DNA from: Paenibacillus terrigena DSM 21567
GTDB taxonomy: Bacteria; Bacillota; Bacilli; Paenibacillales; Paenibacillaceae
Assembly: GCF_000374845.1 (NCBI RefSeq)
Contig: NZ_KB895417.1
Span: forward strand, 368,825-432,824
Length of the DNA stretch: 64,000 bases
Direction: 5' to 3'
The position numbers and the translations under genes are program-made. A model generated the notes under the pieces. It did no database searches. It was not told the origin of the DNA and saw only the letters and a list, made by a program, of their open reading frames with translations. Positions 25,622-33,932 of this stretch are shown here, in pieces. How positions within the stretch are numbered: position 1 is the stretch's first letter; each line of letters begins with the position of its first letter.

Positions 25622-26638
25622 ATGACCATTACAATCAGCGTTCTTGATCAAAGTCCAATCTATCCGGGGGAGTCGGCCTCAGAGGCGCTGGCGCATACGG
25701 TTCAGCTGGCGCAAAAGTCAGAGCAGCTTGGATTTCGGCGCTTCTGGGTATCCGAACATCACGATTCGGAGCTGCTGGCAGGATCATCGCCGGAGGTGCT
25801 GATCTCCTACCTGCTGGCTAGAACAGAGAAGATCCGTATCGGCTCTGGCGGCGTTATGCTTCAGCATTACAGCCCCTATAAGGTCGCTGAGAACTTTAAT
25901 GTGTTAGCGGCTTTGGCACCAGGACGCGTCGATCTAGGCATCGGACGCGCGCCGGGCGGGCTACCCCGCAGCACACAGGCACTGCAGCGCGGGGTTTCTG
26001 ATCCGGCGTCACTGACGGATAAAATCGCGGAGCTAGATCAGTATGTGCATCATAGTCTTCCGGCCGATCATCCGTTGATCGGATTGAAGGCATCGCCTTC
26101 CCCAGAGGCTCCACCTGCACTATACGTATTGGGCGCTAGCGTTGGGAGTGCAGAAATAGCGGCTGATTTAGGGCTACCATACGTCTTCTCCTTATTTATC
26201 AACGGAGATGAGGCGGTGGCATTGGAAGCCATCCGCAGCTATCGCAATCGCTTCAATGGAGCGCACGGCACACAGCCGCAGGCGATTATCGCGCTAGCGG
26301 TGGCCGTTGCCGATACCGAGGAAGAGGCAGCAAGCCTTGTCGGATCTCAAAAGCTGGTGAAGATTCACCTTGCCAGCGGGAAGACGCTCACGCTCGGAAC
26401 ACGTGAGCAGGCGGAGGAGTTCGGACGGCAAGCGAAGGAACATTACACCATTGAAGAACACGAACCATTTATCACCAAGGGAACGAAGGCGACGGTTCGT
26501 GAGAAGTTCGAGGCGCTGCATAAAGCATCCGGCGTAGAGGAATTTATTGTGACGAGCAACATTGCTCCGTTCGATAAACGTCTCCGCTCGTTCGAGCTAC
26601 TAAGTGAAGCACTTAGCGGCACGGTAGCTGAGGTGTAG
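25622..26638 (+). CDS. Luciferase-like flavin monooxygenase (MsnO8 family)
   Basis: A 338-aa TIM-barrel oxidoreductase. The start VLDQSPIYPGESASEAL, then FWVSEHHD and GRVDLGIGRAPGG, identify the LLM/MsnO8 group (B. subtilis YtmO is similar). Such enzymes use reduced FMN, which the FMN reductase at 30928 could supply. The gene follows the ATPase by 12 bases with AGGAGG. The expected role is oxygenation of a sulfur or amine substrate; the exact reaction is unknown. Confidence 0.88.
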   Translation: MTITISVLDQSPIYPGESASEALAHTVQLAQKSEQLGFRRFWVSEHHDSELLAGSSPEVLISYLLARTEKIRIGSGGVMLQHYSPYKVAENFNVLAALAPGRVDLGIGRAPGGLPRSTQALQRGVSDPASLTDKIAELDQYVHHSLPADHPLIGLKASPSPEAPPALYVLGASVGSAEIAADLGLPYVFSLFINGDEAVALEAIRSYRNRFNGAHGTQPQAIIALAVAVADTEEEAASLVGSQKLVKIHLASGKTLTLGTREQAEEFGRQAKEHYTIEEHEPFITKGTKATVREKFEALHKASGVEEFIVTSNIAPFDKRLRSFELLSEALSGTVAEV

Positions 26639-26678
26639 GCATTAGCGGCTTATCAAATATGCGAAGGAGGGTGATGGG

Positions 26679-27860
26679 TTGTCTGGTCATCAACTAGAGT
26701 CCATATATGGCATTGACGAAGCAAAATTCATTCAAATTCGCCGCCATCTGCATCAATATCCAGAGCTGTCGAACGAGGAATTCGAGACGACGAGATCGAT
26801 CCGCGGATGGCTTGAGGAAGCGGATATCCGAGTTCTCGACTATCCCTTGGCAACCGGCATCATTGCCGAAGTCGGAGGACTCCGTCCGGGACCCGTGATA
26901 GCGCTGCGTGCGGATATCGATGCGCTGCCGATTCAGGAAGAGACGGACCTTGATTATGCTTCGAAGATTCCTGGCAAAATGCATGCCTGCGGGCATGATT
27001 TCCATACCGCATCCTTGATCGGTTCGGCTTATGCTTTGAAAGCGAGGGAAGGCGAGCTTGAAGGAACGGTTCGGCTCATCTTCCAGCCTGCTGAGGAGCG
27101 AGCCAAAGGGGCGAGACAAGTCATCGACAGCGGTGCGCTTGAAGGCGTGCAAGCGATCTTCGGGATGCATAACAAACCGGATCTTGCTGTCGGAACGGTA
27201 GGTATTAAGAGCGGTCCGCTCATGGCGGCGGCAGATGGCTTCCGTGTAGAGATCGAGGGCAAAGGCTCGCATGCTGCGGTACCGGAAGCGGGACTAGACC
27301 CGATCGTCACCGCGGCCCATGTCATTACGGCGCTGCAGTCGATCGTGAGCCGGGACGTGAGCGCCCTGCAAAGTGCTGTCATCAGTGTAACCCAGCTCCA
27401 CAGCGGCACGGCATGGAACGTTATTCCCGATAAAGCTGTGCTGGAAGGAACGGTTCGGACCTTTGATGAGCAGGTACGTCAGCAGGTGCTGGAACGGTTC
27501 AGCCAAGTGGTGGAAGGCGTCACGACGGCTTTTGGCACCAGCGGCGGTGTACGTTGGATTGAAGGCCCGCCTCCGGTGAATAATGACGAATCGCTTGCGC
27601 AGCTCGGCAATGAAGCGGCGGCTGCCGCCTGTCTCAAGGCGGTGGTGCCTGTGCCTTCGCCTGCGGGTGAGGATTTCGCCGTCTATCAACGGGACATTCC
27701 GGGATTATTCGTCTTTATGGGCACGGCAGGGACGCAGGAATGGCATCACCCCGCTTTTACGCTGGATGAAGCTGCGATTCCCGTCAGCATCCGATTCTTC
27801 ACGGAGCTTGCGGAACGTGCTCTGAAGCAGCTTGGGTCTGGCGGAGGTGAACAGCCATAA
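26679..27860 (+). CDS. M20 family amidohydrolase / N-deacylase
   Basis: A 393-aa metallo-amidohydrolase of the hippuricase/YtnL/YxeP type. Metal-site motifs are HACGHDFHTA (His102, Cys104, His106), FQPAEER and GMHNKPDL, with AGEDFAVY near the C-terminus; the dimerisation lid lies between about 190 and 300. The TTG start has AAGGAGGG upstream. In this operon it probably removes the acetyl group after oxidative cleavage of an N-acetylated sulfur amino acid. Confidence 0.9.
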   Translation: MSGHQLESIYGIDEAKFIQIRRHLHQYPELSNEEFETTRSIRGWLEEADIRVLDYPLATGIIAEVGGLRPGPVIALRADIDALPIQEETDLDYASKIPGKMHACGHDFHTASLIGSAYALKAREGELEGTVRLIFQPAEERAKGARQVIDSGALEGVQAIFGMHNKPDLAVGTVGIKSGPLMAAADGFRVEIEGKGSHAAVPEAGLDPIVTAAHVITALQSIVSRDVSALQSAVISVTQLHSGTAWNVIPDKAVLEGTVRTFDEQVRQQVLERFSQVVEGVTTAFGTSGGVRWIEGPPPVNNDESLAQLGNEAAAAACLKAVVPVPSPAGEDFAVYQRDIPGLFVFMGTAGTQEWHHPAFTLDEAAIPVSIRFFTELAERALKQLGSGGGEQP

Positions 27861-29023
27861 CATCTACGAAGAGCTACGACGTCATTATCGTCGGTGCGGG
27901 CTCCATGGGCATGAGCGCCGGCTATCACCTTGCCAAGCGAGGCGTAAGTACGCTGCTGATCGACGCCTTTGATCCGCCACACCGGGAGGGCAGCCATCAC
28001 GGGGAGCCGCGATTGATCCGGCATGCATACGGTGGTCATGCTGTCTACACAGACATGGCGGTACGCGCCCATCAGCTGTGGAATGAACTGGAATTACAGA
28101 CGGAAAGGCAGTTGCTAATTCAGTCCGGCGTCCTGAACATAACGGACCCGGCGCTCTATTCTTTGAAGGAACGTACACCAAAAGCTGCGAAGCGAGGTGT
28201 TCTTACGGAATGGCTGAATGCGGACGAAATACAGAATCGCTGGAAAGGGATTCAGCTTCCCGACCATTTCGGAGCGATGTATGAGCCTGCTGCCGGATAC
28301 TTACGCAGCGAAGCCTGCATCGATGCATATAAAGCGTTAGCGTTAAGACACGGTGCAGAATTGTTGACGTATACAGCAGTTAGCGGGATTACGGCCCAGC
28401 AAGACAGCGTCGTGGTTCATACACGGGATGCCGATTACTACGGGGCGAAGTTAATTCTGACGGCGGGAGCATGGTTCGGCACGTTGGCGCCGTTCATCAC
28501 GCTTCCCATCCGAGCCGTCCGCAAAGTCGTCGGATGGTTCGAGACGAGCGGCTCCGATTTTCAGCCTGGACGATTCCCCGGATTTACGCTGCATACGAAG
28601 GAGGGCATCTATTACGGCTTTCCGGACATCGGCGGTGCCGGACTCAAGATCGGCCGCCATGATACCGGACTCGATTGGAAGCCGGGCGATCCAGTCTCTC
28701 CATTCGGCAGCCTGACAGAGGATGAAGAAGATCTGCGCGGCGCACTGCTGAGGTATATGCCCGGTGCAGCGGGTAGGTTGGTCCAAGGCGCGGTGTGCAA
28801 ATACGAGCTGACGCCCGACGAAGACTTCATCATTGACCGGCACCCGCAATATTCACATATCCTTGTGGCCGGAGGGTTCTCGGGCCATGGATTTAAATTT
28901 TCGAGCGTCGTAGGGGAAATATGCTCGCAGCTTGCATTGGATGAAGCGCCGCAACTGGATGTTCGCCCATTCGCGCTCTCGCGTTTTACACAGCAGGCCG
29001 TGTCTGCACCACACTTGCCATAA
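27857..29023 (+). CDS. FAD-dependent oxidase of the sarcosine/N-methyltryptophan oxidase family (apparent AUA start)
   Basis: A roughly 388-aa flavoenzyme. The dinucleotide fold YDVIIVGAGSMGMSAGYHLA lies at the N-terminus, the covalent-flavin motif VCKYELTPDEDF gives Cys314, and GGFSGHGFKFSSVVGE is near the end. It likely oxidises an N-methyl or secondary amino acid with release of H2O2. The first ATG (27905) would cut into the FAD-binding loop, so translation must begin earlier. The only plausible codon with correct spacing is ATA at 27857, six bases after GGAGGTGA, overlapping the upstream stop as ATAA where neighbours use ATGA. ATT 27884 is a poorer alternative. Confidence 0.82.
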   Translation: MTSTKSYDVIIVGAGSMGMSAGYHLAKRGVSTLLIDAFDPPHREGSHHGEPRLIRHAYGGHAVYTDMAVRAHQLWNELELQTERQLLIQSGVLNITDPALYSLKERTPKAAKRGVLTEWLNADEIQNRWKGIQLPDHFGAMYEPAAGYLRSEACIDAYKALALRHGAELLTYTAVSGITAQQDSVVVHTRDADYYGAKLILTAGAWFGTLAPFITLPIRAVRKVVGWFETSGSDFQPGRFPGFTLHTKEGIYYGFPDIGGAGLKIGRHDTGLDWKPGDPVSPFGSLTEDEEDLRGALLRYMPGAAGRLVQGAVCKYELTPDEDFIIDRHPQYSHILVAGGFSGHGFKFSSVVGEICSQLALDEAPQLDVRPFALSRFTQQAVSAPHLP

Positions 29024-29036
29024 GGAGGAGAAGGAA

Positions 29037-29504
29037 ATGAGCGAGATCAATTTAGAAGCCTTATTAAATACTCATGGTCAGCTGGTGAATGCCGTCCAAG
29101 GACTGAGCGAGGAACAGCAGAAATGGAAGCCATCGCCGGAGGCATGGAGCGTGCAGGAGGTGGTATCCCATCTTGTGGATCACAGCTTCGTGATCTCGTT
29201 CCGGATTCGGGATATTCTCGCCGGCACATCGGCGCAGCTTCCGGCTTTTGGGCAGGATGCTTGGGTTAGCGGCCAGCATTCGAACCGGGGTCAATTGTCG
29301 GATGTTTTGGATGCTTTTCACGCGATCTTGGAATACAACAGCCTGCTCATTGAACGGTTAAGCGATGAGGAGCTGGAGAAGACGGGTGTTAATTTCAAAG
29401 GCGAGACGGTTAGTATTAAGACGATCATTCAAGGCTTTATCCGGCATATCCAAGGTCATCTCGGACAAATTGAACGGACGAAACAGGCTGCCGTCGCAGT
29501 ATAG
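29037..29504 (+). CDS. DinB-like putative metal-dependent hydrolase/thiol transferase
   Basis: A 155-aa four-helix DinB/YfiT-type protein. It starts [17 protein letters not shown], has [17 protein letters not shown] and ends with [12 protein letters not shown], supplying the usual three-His metal site. DinB relatives include bacillithiol- or mycothiol-dependent transferases, which would suit a sulfur locus, but this is inference. AAGGAGG precedes ATG 29037. Confidence 0.82.
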   Translation: MSEINLEALLNTHGQLVNAVQGLSEEQQKWKPSPEAWSVQEVVSHLVDHSFVISFRIRDILAGTSAQLPAFGQDAWVSGQHSNRGQLSDVLDAFHAILEYNSLLIERLSDEELEKTGVNFKGETVSIKTIIQGFIRHIQGHLGQIERTKQAAVAV

Positions 29505-29553
29505 ATCACAATTGATGTTAATCCGGAGCATTTCAGATAAGGAGGATGGAATC

Positions 29554-30897
29554 ATGGCAAAGAAAAAACAGTTAAAGCTCGGGGCACTTCTGCATGGTGT
29601 CGGTGGAGGGACCTCCCTATGGAGGCACCCGGATGTGGATCCAGGGGCAAGCGTTAATTTCGAGCTCTACAAGAGCTGGGTTCATAAAGCGGAACAAGGC
29701 AAGCTGGACCTCATCTTTATCGCAGACGGATTGTATATTAACGAGAAGTCCATTCCCCACTTTCTGAACCGGTTCGAACCGCTCACGTTATTAAGTGCGC
29801 TGGCTTCCGTCAGCAAGCATATCGGTCTGGTCGGCACCTTGTCGACTTCGTACAGCGAGCCGTTTACGGTCGCCCGTCAGTTTGGTTCTTTGGATGTTCT
29901 CAGCGGCGGACGTGTCGGCTGGAATGTGGTAACTTCTCCGCTCGAAGGCTCTGCGCTGAATTACGGGAAGAAGGAGCATCCAGAGCATGATAAGCGCTAC
30001 CGGATCGCAACGGAATATCTTGAGGTGACACGGGGGCTGTGGGATTCCTGGGAGGACGATGCTTTTGTCCGCGATAAGGAGAAGGGGATTTTCTTTGACC
30101 CGGAGAAAGTTCACACGCTGAGTCATGAAGGCGAGTTCTTCTCGGTGAAAGGTCCGCTGAATATTGCCCGTTCAAAGCAAGGCGGTCCGGTTATTTTCCA
30201 AGCAGGAGCCTCAGAAGTCGGTAAAAATTATGCTGCGAAGGAAGCCGATGCCATCTTCACTGGCGCCGAAAACCTGGAGGAAGCCATTCGGTTCGCGCAG
30301 GATGTGAAGGCCCGTGCTGCCAGCTTCGGTCGCAATCCAGACGATGTCCTGATCTTCCCTGGAATCGGACCGATAATCGGCAGCACGGAGGAAGAGGCGG
30401 AACGTAAATACCAAGAGGTGGCGAGCCTCGTCACGATCGAGAATGCGCTCAATTATTTGGGACGTTTCTTCGAGCATCATGACTTCTCGCAGTATCCGCT
30501 GGATGAACCGTTCCCGGAACTCGGGGATCTGGGCAAGAACAGTTTCCAGAGTGGTACCGATAAGATTAAGAAGGACGCGAAGGAGAAAGGGTTGACGCTA
30601 AGACAAGTAGCCCTGCAATCGGCAACGCCGCGCACCAGCTTCATTGGAACGGCTGAGCAGGTCGCGGATCGTGTGCAGGAATGGTTCGAAGCGGGCGCAG
30701 CCGACGGGTTCATGTTAGCCGCTGCCGTGCCGCGCGGGCTGGAGGATTTCGTGGAGCAAGTGGTGCCGATCCTGCAGGATCGGGGGATTTTCAGAACGGA
30801 ATACGAGAGCGACACGCTTCGGGGGAACCTTGGCTTATCGGTACCTGAGAACCGGTATACGAAGGTCAGAGCCGAAGCGGAAGAAGCTCGCTACTAG
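29554..30897 (+). CDS. FMN-dependent monooxygenase (NtaA/SnaA/DszA family, YtnJ-like)
   Basis: A 447-aa luciferase-like monooxygenase with family blocks [59 protein letters not shown] and an extended C-terminus. ATG 29554 follows AAGGAGG directly; the frame is open further upstream, but that region overlaps the DinB gene. Relatives oxidise sulfur or amine compounds with FMNH2 from a separate reductase. B. subtilis YtnJ and YxeK act in S-modified cysteine breakdown, so C-S bond cleavage of an N-acetylated thioether is the best guess. Confidence 0.9.
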   Translation: MAKKKQLKLGALLHGVGGGTSLWRHPDVDPGASVNFELYKSWVHKAEQGKLDLIFIADGLYINEKSIPHFLNRFEPLTLLSALASVSKHIGLVGTLSTSYSEPFTVARQFGSLDVLSGGRVGWNVVTSPLEGSALNYGKKEHPEHDKRYRIATEYLEVTRGLWDSWEDDAFVRDKEKGIFFDPEKVHTLSHEGEFFSVKGPLNIARSKQGGPVIFQAGASEVGKNYAAKEADAIFTGAENLEEAIRFAQDVKARAASFGRNPDDVLIFPGIGPIIGSTEEEAERKYQEVASLVTIENALNYLGRFFEHHDFSQYPLDEPFPELGDLGKNSFQSGTDKIKKDAKEKGLTLRQVALQSATPRTSFIGTAEQVADRVQEWFEAGAADGFMLAAAVPRGLEDFVEQVVPILQDRGIFRTEYESDTLRGNLGLSVPENRYTKVRAEAEEARY

Positions 30898-30927
30898 TAT
30901 AATTATGCAACCCTAAGGAGGATGAAG

Positions 30928-31500
30928 ATGAGCAAAATCGTTTTGATTGCAGGAAGTCCTACGAACGGATCGAGATTATTCGGATTGACGCAATACGCCA
31001 CGGATCATCTCGCGTTGTCTGGCTTTGACGTCGATGTGATCTCAGCTGCCGAGCTTCCAGCAGAAGATCTGCTCCGCGCGAATTTTAACAGTCCTGTCAT
31101 CCAGAAGGCGCTTGCGGCAGTGGAGCAGGCGGACGCTGTTATTATCGCCAGCCCCGTCTACAAGGCTTCGTATTCGGGCGCGCTGAAGACCATCCTTGAC
31201 CTTGTCCCGCAGAAAGGGTTCCAAGGGAAAGTGGTGCTGCCGCTCTTTATCGGCGGGACGATTGCTCATTTGCTGGCTATTGATTATGCCCTGAAGCCGG
31301 TTGTTGCCGCGTTAGGAGGAACGAATATTCTGGGCGGTGTGTATGCTGTCGACCAATGGATTAGCCGCACGGAGCATGGGGGATTTGAACTTACCGAAGA
31401 GCTGAAGGAGCGCATTGACGCCTCCATCAGCGAACTGACCCTAGAGCTGGAACGCGAAGCCGTGTTTCGGAATCAAGATATACAGGAACCGGTAAGCTGA
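30928..31500 (+). CDS. NAD(P)H-dependent FMN reductase (SsuE-like)
   Basis: A 190-aa flavodoxin-like reductase. AGSPTNGSRL forms the phosphate-binding loop and IASPVYKASYSGALKTILDL is the SsuE signature. It should provide FMNH2 to the three luciferase-like monooxygenases of the operon. ATG 30928 is six bases from AAGGAGG; ATG 30922 is too close. Confidence 0.9.
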   Translation: MSKIVLIAGSPTNGSRLFGLTQYATDHLALSGFDVDVISAAELPAEDLLRANFNSPVIQKALAAVEQADAVIIASPVYKASYSGALKTILDLVPQKGFQGKVVLPLFIGGTIAHLLAIDYALKPVVAALGGTNILGGVYAVDQWISRTEHGGFELTEELKERIDASISELTLELEREAVFRNQDIQEPVS

Positions 31501-31534
31501 TTGATCAGTTTCGTTCGAAAGGGGGCTCAGGATC

Positions 31535-32623
31535 ATGAAGGTTGCATTGTTTAGCTTGATGATGAATCTCCCGAATGCCGTGACAGGAGAATCTTGGACA
31601 GCGCAGCAAAAATTCAGGAACGTCATCCGCCAAGCCGTTCTTGCGGAAAAGCTAGGATTCGATGCTTATGGGGTAGGCGAGAGGCACGGGGCGCCATTCC
31701 TGTCCTCGTCGCCGCCGGTCGTATTGACCGCGATTGCAGCTCAGACCTCGCGTATTCGACTGTTAACCACGGTGACGGTGCTTAGCGTGCTCGATCCGGT
31801 ACGGGTTGCAGAGGATTATGCGACGCTGGATCATCTCTCGGGAGGCCGGCTGGAAATGATCATCGGGAAAGGCAATGATCCGCGGCACTATCCGCTCTTC
31901 GGCATTACCGAGGAGGAACAGTGGGAATCCATGGCTGAACGCTATCGGCTGCTGAAAAGGTTGTGGACGGAAGAAGGCGTCACTTGGGAAGGCCGTTACC
32001 GTCCGCCGATTGAGCATGTGACGACCTATCCGCGACCTTACCAGAAATCAATCCCCGTATGGCACGGCAGCGCCTCCAGCACGCTCTCGACGGAGCTGGC
32101 GGCCCAGCTCGGAGAGCCGATTTTCTCCTCAAATTCGTTCCATCCGCAGGCCAAATACAAAGCATTGATTGATCATTACCGCGAGCGGCTAGCTTTTTAT
32201 GGGCATGATCCGTCTCAAGCCGTCGTCGGCGCGGGCTCAGGCAGTCTATATCTCGGTACCACTGGCGAGGAAGCCATCCGGCGTTATCGACCCTACTACA
32301 ATGCATTCAGCGTAACGGAATCGTCGAAGCATAATCAATCGCCTTTCATAAATCTGGAAGATATCATCGCGAATGGTCCGGCGCTGATCGGCAGCCCGGA
32401 GCAAGTAATCGAGAAAATTATCCATTATCACGAGGCCTTCGGCCATCAGGTGCTGAGCATCAGCGTCGATGGATTGACAGAATCGGAGCAAGAGGAACAG
32501 CTGCATCGTTTTGCCGAGGAAGTGCTTCCTGTGCTGAGGCGGGAAATCCCAAGTACAGTGTGGAATAAGCCACCTGCTCTAACGGAAGGTGATACAGCAA
32601 TTCCTTCTCCTGTCTCAAGCTGA
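31535..32623 (+). CDS. Luciferase-like flavin monooxygenase, third of the operon
   Basis: A 362-aa LLM protein with RQAVLAEKLGFDAYGVGERHG, VLDPVRVAEDYATLDHLSGGRLEMIIGKGND and a C-terminal GSPEQVIEKII block typical of alkanal-type flavin oxidoreductases. It follows the FMN reductase by 34 bases with AAAGGGGG. Substrate unknown; it is the third distinct LLM subgroup in one operon. Confidence 0.86.
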   Translation: MKVALFSLMMNLPNAVTGESWTAQQKFRNVIRQAVLAEKLGFDAYGVGERHGAPFLSSSPPVVLTAIAAQTSRIRLLTTVTVLSVLDPVRVAEDYATLDHLSGGRLEMIIGKGNDPRHYPLFGITEEEQWESMAERYRLLKRLWTEEGVTWEGRYRPPIEHVTTYPRPYQKSIPVWHGSASSTLSTELAAQLGEPIFSSNSFHPQAKYKALIDHYRERLAFYGHDPSQAVVGAGSGSLYLGTTGEEAIRRYRPYYNAFSVTESSKHNQSPFINLEDIIANGPALIGSPEQVIEKIIHYHEAFGHQVLSISVDGLTESEQEEQLHRFAEEVLPVLRREIPSTVWNKPPALTEGDTAIPSPVSS

Positions 32624-32660
32624 GTACTCAGAAGGACAATTGGATAGCGGAGAAGATGCA

Positions 32661-32686
32661 ATAGGGGGGAATCGTATCTCCCCTAT
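32661..32686. terminator. Stable hairpin ending the sulfur operon
   Basis: ATAGGGGGGA (32661-32670) pairs with TCTCCCCTAT (32677-32686), ten base pairs with one G-T. The U tract is missing, so termination efficiency is uncertain. Confidence 0.45.
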
Positions 32687-32771
32687 CGTGCTGTTCAGCC
32701 GTAACCTGCTTGACACATATATAAGGACTTGCTATTGTTTGTGAGAGTATGGATACGGTGGTGGGAAATGG

Positions 32772-33782
32772 ATGGTAACAATTAAAGATGTAGCTAAAGC
32801 GGCTAATGTATCCGTCACAGTTGTATCGAAAACGTTAAACGGCTACTCGGATGTCAATGAGGACACACGACGCAAAGTGTTAAAAGTAGCTGAAGAGCTC
32901 AAATACACGCCGAATATGCTAGCGAAGAACTTAAAACAAAAAGTAACGAAGTCCATCGCATTGATTTTCTCGAACTTCGAACGCGCTAACGGCAAGGATG
33001 GCGTCTTATTCCAGATTATGAGTGGAATTTACGCAGCTGCTGTAGATTTCAAGTATGAGGTTGTGATCTACACACGCAGCTTGTCTGAGCAGCAGAATAT
33101 ATCATATTGGAAATTTTGCAAAGACCATAAAATAGCGGGTGCAGTCGTAACTGGATTGAAGACAACGGACCCTTATTTCCAAGAAATCGTAAATAGCGAT
33201 TTTCCGTGCGTCGTTCTCGATACGGATCTAGCTAGCGAACATACTGGCTCGGTATCGACGGACAATGTGGGTGCGGCTAAGGTGGCTGTCGAGTTTTTGA
33301 TCTCGAAAAATCACCGGAAGATCGGCATGATTAACGGCCATGAATTCGCGGTCGTCAGCCGTCAACGTCTAGAGGGATATAAGGCAGCTCTATCTGAACA
33401 AGACATCGATTTCGATCCTACGATCGTTGTCAATTCGGACTATTCGGAAGAATCGGCCTACGAGCTAGCAGATTCTTACTTGCAGGAGCATCGTGATGTC
33501 ACAGCGATATTCTTCGCGAGTGATCTGATGGCGATTGGTTTCATGAATCGGTGCCGCGAGATCGGTGTACGGATTCCAGAGGATATTTCGATTCTTGGTT
33601 TCGATGATATTGTATTATCGAGTTATACGACGCCGAAGCTGTCGACTGTGCGTCAGAATTTCCATAAGCTTGCCTATCAAGCCTGCGAACAAGTCATTCA
33701 TATTTTGGAGAAAGAGGAGAAAGGCCGGCATATTATGATGCCTTTCAAAATAGTTGACAGAGAGACAATCAAAGAACTATAA
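32772..33782 (+). CDS. LacI-family transcriptional regulator
   Basis: A 336-aa repressor. The N-terminal LacI helix-turn-helix and hinge helix are clear (VTIKDVAKAANVSVTVVSKTLNG, then YTPNMLAKNLKQK). The rest is a sugar-binding periplasmic-type core ending ISILGFDDIVLSSYTTPKLSTV. It lies at the head of an alpha-glucoside locus and just before a perfect 16-base palindrome of the kind LacI proteins bind. The inducer is unknown, probably a disaccharide or sugar phosphate of this pathway. Confidence 0.92.
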   Translation: MVTIKDVAKAANVSVTVVSKTLNGYSDVNEDTRRKVLKVAEELKYTPNMLAKNLKQKVTKSIALIFSNFERANGKDGVLFQIMSGIYAAAVDFKYEVVIYTRSLSEQQNISYWKFCKDHKIAGAVVTGLKTTDPYFQEIVNSDFPCVVLDTDLASEHTGSVSTDNVGAAKVAVEFLISKNHRKIGMINGHEFAVVSRQRLEGYKAALSEQDIDFDPTIVVNSDYSEESAYELADSYLQEHRDVTAIFFASDLMAIGFMNRCREIGVRIPEDISILGFDDIVLSSYTTPKLSTVRQNFHKLAYQACEQVIHILEKEEKGRHIMMPFKIVDRETIKEL

Positions 33783-33788
33783 TCATTG

Positions 33789-33802
33789 TGCAAATGCTTT
33801 CA
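33789..33802 (+). promoter_or_regulatory. Candidate cre-like site (catabolite repression)
   Basis: TGCAAATGCTTTCA is a near-palindrome matching the cre pattern apart from T in place of the central C. It lies upstream of the hydrolase promoter. Weak on its own; noted because carbon-source genes of this group are often CcpA-controlled. Confidence 0.3.
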
Positions 33803-33824
33803 TGTATTCATTTTTTATTGAATC

Positions 33825-33853
33825 TCGAAAACATTTCTTTTTTTGACGATAAT
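33825..33853 (+). promoter_or_regulatory. Candidate promoter of the debranching-like hydrolase
   Basis: TCGAAA (33825-33830) and GATAAT (33848-33853) are 17 bases apart. The following operator palindrome begins at the last base of the -10 box, a position ideal for repression. Confidence 0.5.
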
Positions 33854-33868
33854 CGAAAACGTTTTCGA
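33853..33868. promoter_or_regulatory. LacI-type operator O1
   Basis: TCGAAAACGTTTTCGA is a perfect 16-base palindrome with a central CG. It shares its core with the three operators before the GH65 gene at 36518. Confidence 0.85.
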
Positions 33869-33932
33869 ACGAAGGCGCAGAATCATAGTTTAGAGAATGT
33901 ACCTTGGAGTTGTAAGGAGAGTTGGTCGAGCT

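Noticed and set aside
28451..28849. Antisense open frame of 132 codons within the flavin oxidase gene
   Set aside because: It is a shadow of the high-GC coding frame and has no plausible protein features.
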